18,732 nt of DNA from CAZXEU01 sp964639665 (lineage in GTDB: Bacteria > Bacteroidota > Rhodothermia > Rhodothermales > Bin80): NCBI GenBank assembly GCA_964639665.1, contig CAZXEU010000073.1:1-18732 (forward strand). Direction: 5' to 3'. Every line of letters begins with the position of its first letter. The stretch's first letter is position 1. Under the pieces are notes generated by a model that made no database searches, had not been told where the DNA came from, and worked only from the letters and a program-made list of their open reading frames with translations. A program made the translations under genes and the position numbers. This document shows, piece by piece, positions 16,617 to 18,732 of this stretch.

Positions 16617-18281
16617 CTAGTACCCGGGATTCTGGACCAGATTGGGATTGGTCTCCAGCTGATTCCGCGGAATGGGACCCACATTGCGGTAAGCCTGTGA
16701 CACGGGCTTGAATTGCCACGGGTCGTTGTAGCGTGTCGCACCGCCTTCCACACCTTCGAACCGGATCAAATCCTGTCTGCGCAATTGCTCCCAGAAGAAC
16801 TCCCGGCCGCGCTCTGCCAGAATCTTGTCCGCATCCAGCTCGGTGAACGGATCCACGCCTGCGCGCATTCTTACCTGATTCACCAGGGCCAGAGCCTCGC
16901 CGCTTCCCGCGTTCTGACGCCACAGCGCTTCCGCCTTCATGAGGAGCACGTCCGCATACCGGAAGATTACGAAGTCATTGCTCATGCTTGAGCCGATGCC
17001 GTTCTCGATCTGGTACTTGCCAATCCGCGCGCCGCACTGGCGGCAGGCCACGGCCTGCAGGTCATTCATGGCCGGCGTAAACGTAAGCGGAGGACCGTTC
17101 ATGTCAAAGTCCGAGTAGACACCCGTATCCATTACGCGGTCTCCTGCGGCCGTGTATTGCGGCCCGACAACAAAGTTGCCCAAGCGATCGTCCAGGGTTC
17201 CCTGCACGCGCTCAAGCCCTGCATCATCAGCCGTGGGGTTCGAGCCCCAGACCTCGCCCTGGGGACCTGGGTTCTGGGCAGGATCAATGACTGATTCGTA
17301 TACCTTTTGGGTGGCAGACCATCCGTTCCAGGGCTGGAACTGGAAATTGTACGTGTTCTGGCTGCCGTAATGGAAGGTCATCTGGTGGAGGTTGAACCCG
17401 GTCAGAAATACCTTGTCGAAAGGCACCACGAAAATATTCTCCGGGGAGCCGTCATTCTGGACGGCAAAGTTGTCGTGGTAGTTGGCCGCTAGGCTGTAAT
17501 TGCCCGAGTTGATAATGGCGTCCAACTGGGTAAGCGCATCATTCCACCTGGCCGAACCAGTGTAGACCTCCGCGTTCATGTACAACTTGGCGAGAGTCAT
17601 GCGCGCCACGAACTGGTTCATGCGAGCGTAGGTGCCTCGCGGGTCCGCACTCAGGTTGCCGACGTTGTCCACCAGCTCCCTTTCCACGAATTCGAACACC
17701 ATTCTGCGCCCTTCCGCAAAGTCGGACGAAGGCTGACTCGGCGCCTCCTCGGCATCCACAAAGCTCGTAACGATGGGGACGTTTCCAAAGGCATCCAGAA
17801 GCCAGAAATAGTAGAATGCCCGCATCGCGGTCAGCTCCGAGATAAAGGTCGCGGCAGCGTCAGGGTCGGCCGCTCCCGATTCGACAGCGGACTCGAACTG
17901 GAAGATTAGTCGGTTCGCGTTGTTTACTCCGGAAAAGTAGGTCTGCCAGAAGCCATTGAACGTCCCTTCGTTCACGGTCCACGTCTGGCTGTTGACGCGG
18001 TACCAGAAACCGCCTTCCGACCAGTCCTGCCCTCGGGCGGGAACTATGATTTCGTCCGTCGTGGCTTCGTTGAATTGTGCAGGCGAGCCTCCGCCGCCCA
18101 CAGACCTGAGCGCGCTGTACGCGTCTCCCATCGCCGACACAAATTGCTGGTCGGTCTGGAAGAAATTCTCGGCAGTGACCTCACTGTCCACGGATTCCGT
18201 CAAGTCGGTACAGGATGCCACAAGCAAAATGCTCACAGCACCTGCGAATGACCACCGCAGGTATGATGCTAGAGTTTTCAC
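16617..18281 (-). CDS. SusD/RagB-family nutrient-binding outer-membrane lipoprotein
   Basis: A complete 554-residue SusD-type protein. The signal peptide ends in the lipobox VASC (Cys24), so it is exported and lipid-anchored at the cell surface, where it binds ligand as a lid on the SusC barrel. Family features include the N-terminal ENFFQTDQQFVSAMGDAYSA (38-57), ELTAMRAFYYFWLLDAFGNV (149-168), NDFVIFRYADVLLMKAEALW (435-454), GREFFWEQLRRQDLIRF (492-508) and a terminal IPRNQLETNPNLVQNPGY (537-554). The GTG start at 18281 is supported by GGAGG seven bases upstream. It lies 32 bp after the SusC stop, the standard SusC-SusD order. Unusually, a CRQC pair (Cys413, Cys416) precedes the conserved KYQ segment and may form a surface disulfide. 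The ligand is unknown; both glycan- and peptide-binding SusD proteins exist. Confidence 0.95.
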   Translation of the reverse strand: MKTLASYLRWSFAGAVSILLVASCTDLTESVDSEVTAENFFQTDQQFVSAMGDAYSALRSVGGGGSPAQFNEATTDEIIVPARGQDWSEGGFWYRVNSQTWTVNEGTFNGFWQTYFSGVNNANRLIFQFESAVESGAADPDAAATFISELTAMRAFYYFWLLDAFGNVPIVTSFVDAEEAPSQPSSDFAEGRRMVFEFVERELVDNVGNLSADPRGTYARMNQFVARMTLAKLYMNAEVYTGSARWNDALTQLDAIINSGNYSLAANYHDNFAVQNDGSPENIFVVPFDKVFLTGFNLHQMTFHYGSQNTYNFQFQPWNGWSATQKVYESVIDPAQNPGPQGEVWGSNPTADDAGLERVQGTLDDRLGNFVVGPQYTAAGDRVMDTGVYSDFDMNGPPLTFTPAMNDLQAVACRQCGARIGKYQIENGIGSSMSNDFVIFRYADVLLMKAEALWRQNAGSGEALALVNQVRMRAGVDPFTELDADKILAERGREFFWEQLRRQDLIRFEGVEGGATRYNDPWQFKPVSQAYRNVGPIPRNQLETNPNLVQNPGY

Positions 18282-18288
18282 GGTTTAG

Positions 18289-18293
18289 CCTCC
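18289..18293 (-). promoter_or_regulatory. Shine-Dalgarno site of the SusD-like gene
   Basis: On the minus strand GGAGG occupies these bases, seven bases before the GTG at 18281. It decides the unusual GTG start and shows that this organism does use anti-SD pairing for some genes. Confidence 0.8.
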
Positions 18294-18313
18294 GGGTTAG
18301 TTAGTCGATTTGG

Positions 18314-18732
18314 TTAGAAGCTGAGGTTGACACCCACGCTGATGGAGCGCGTGGTAAAGTACTCGATGCGGCGCTCGATGCCGGGAGCCAGCGGACCACC
18401 GCTAGATCCCTGCTCCGACTGCCCCTGGTTACGGTCCACGTACCGCACTTGCGGGTTGAGCCCGGTGTAGCCGGTGATCGTGAGCAGGTTGTTGCCGGAG
18501 ATGTACAGGCGCATCCGGTTGACCGGTACCCTGCCGTACAGGCGTGCAGGCAGTGTATAGCCAATGCTAGCGTTGTTGATCCTAACGTAATCCGCGTCCT
18601 CGACATAGTAGCTCGACCAGCGCGGATCGTCCTTGAGATCCGCCAGGTCGAAGGCGTCGTCCAGGACATTGTACGAGGAAATCTGTTTTGGCACGGAGTA
18701 GAACAGGCTGAACATGTTGGCCAGCTGATGTC
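18314..18732 (-). CDS. SusC-family TonB-dependent outer-membrane receptor, C-terminal fragment (5' end outside window)
   Basis: The frame is open to the right edge, so 139 C-terminal residues of a protein normally near 1000 residues long are visible. The segment DDPRWSSYYVEDADYVRINN followed by ASIGYTLP and MRLYISGNNLLTITGYTGLNPQ is the conserved end of the SusC barrel. The final residues ISVGVNLSF end in phenylalanine, as outer-membrane barrels usually do for BAM recognition. It is followed by the SusD-like gene after 32 bp, forming a SusC-SusD transport pair powered by TonB. Plug and TonB-box regions lie outside the window, so substrate and regulation cannot be judged. Confidence 0.92.
   Translation of the reverse strand, partial: HQLANMFSLFYSVPKQISSYNVLDDAFDLADLKDDPRWSSYYVEDADYVRINNASIGYTLPARLYGRVPVNRMRLYISGNNLLTITGYTGLNPQVRYVDRNQGQSEQGSSGGPLAPGIERRIEYFTTRSISVGVNLSF

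Overview
The window reads as a GC-rich chromosome segment from a Bacteroidota-type heterotroph, most likely the Rhodothermota/Rhodothermales branch. The evidence is a SusC/SusD pair, UnbV/FG-GAP surface lipoproteins, a SusC-type plug domain with the VGYGTQ motif, and a PIG-L deacetylase beside a sodium:solute symporter. Unlike Bacteroides, some genes carry strong Shine-Dalgarno sites (symporter, SusD, plug lipoprotein) while others show none. The lineage is inferred from gene content; no rRNA or marker gene is present.

Left part (1-4354, + strand): the 3' end of one FG-GAP/UnbV-type protein overlaps by 11 bp the start of a second, 1100-residue lipoprotein whose C-terminal half is a paralogue of the first. 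These are probably cell-surface, calcium-loop beta-propeller proteins. A 408-bp non-coding stretch follows.

Centre (4763-10805, + strand): four metabolic genes in the same direction encode an Eat-type ethanolamine permease, a glutamine-synthetase-like gamma-glutamyl-amine ligase, an aldehyde dehydrogenase and an iron-type alcohol dehydrogenase. Together they fit a B12-independent route in which an amino alcohol such as ethanolamine is imported, gamma-glutamylated, then oxidised at its hydroxyl to aldehyde and acid. Related logic is known from the gamma-glutamylethanolamide route proposed around GlnA4 of Streptomyces and the isopropylamine (Ipu) route of Pseudomonas. The hydrolase that would release glutamate is not in the window. 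The gap between the last two enzymes holds a roughly 250-bp block with no stop codon in any of six frames.

Right part (11106-18732): an orphan lipoprotein consisting only of a TonB-receptor plug domain (- strand) diverges from a sodium:solute symporter (+), which is followed by a large secreted three-part PIG-L deacetylase (+). A strong hairpin terminator separates these from the convergent SusD gene and the 3' end of its SusC partner (- strand, running off the right edge). This part suggests uptake and processing of extracellular amino-sugar or glycan material, but substrates cannot be read from the sequence.

No tRNA, rRNA, CRISPR array, insertion sequence, integrase or transcriptional regulator was found.
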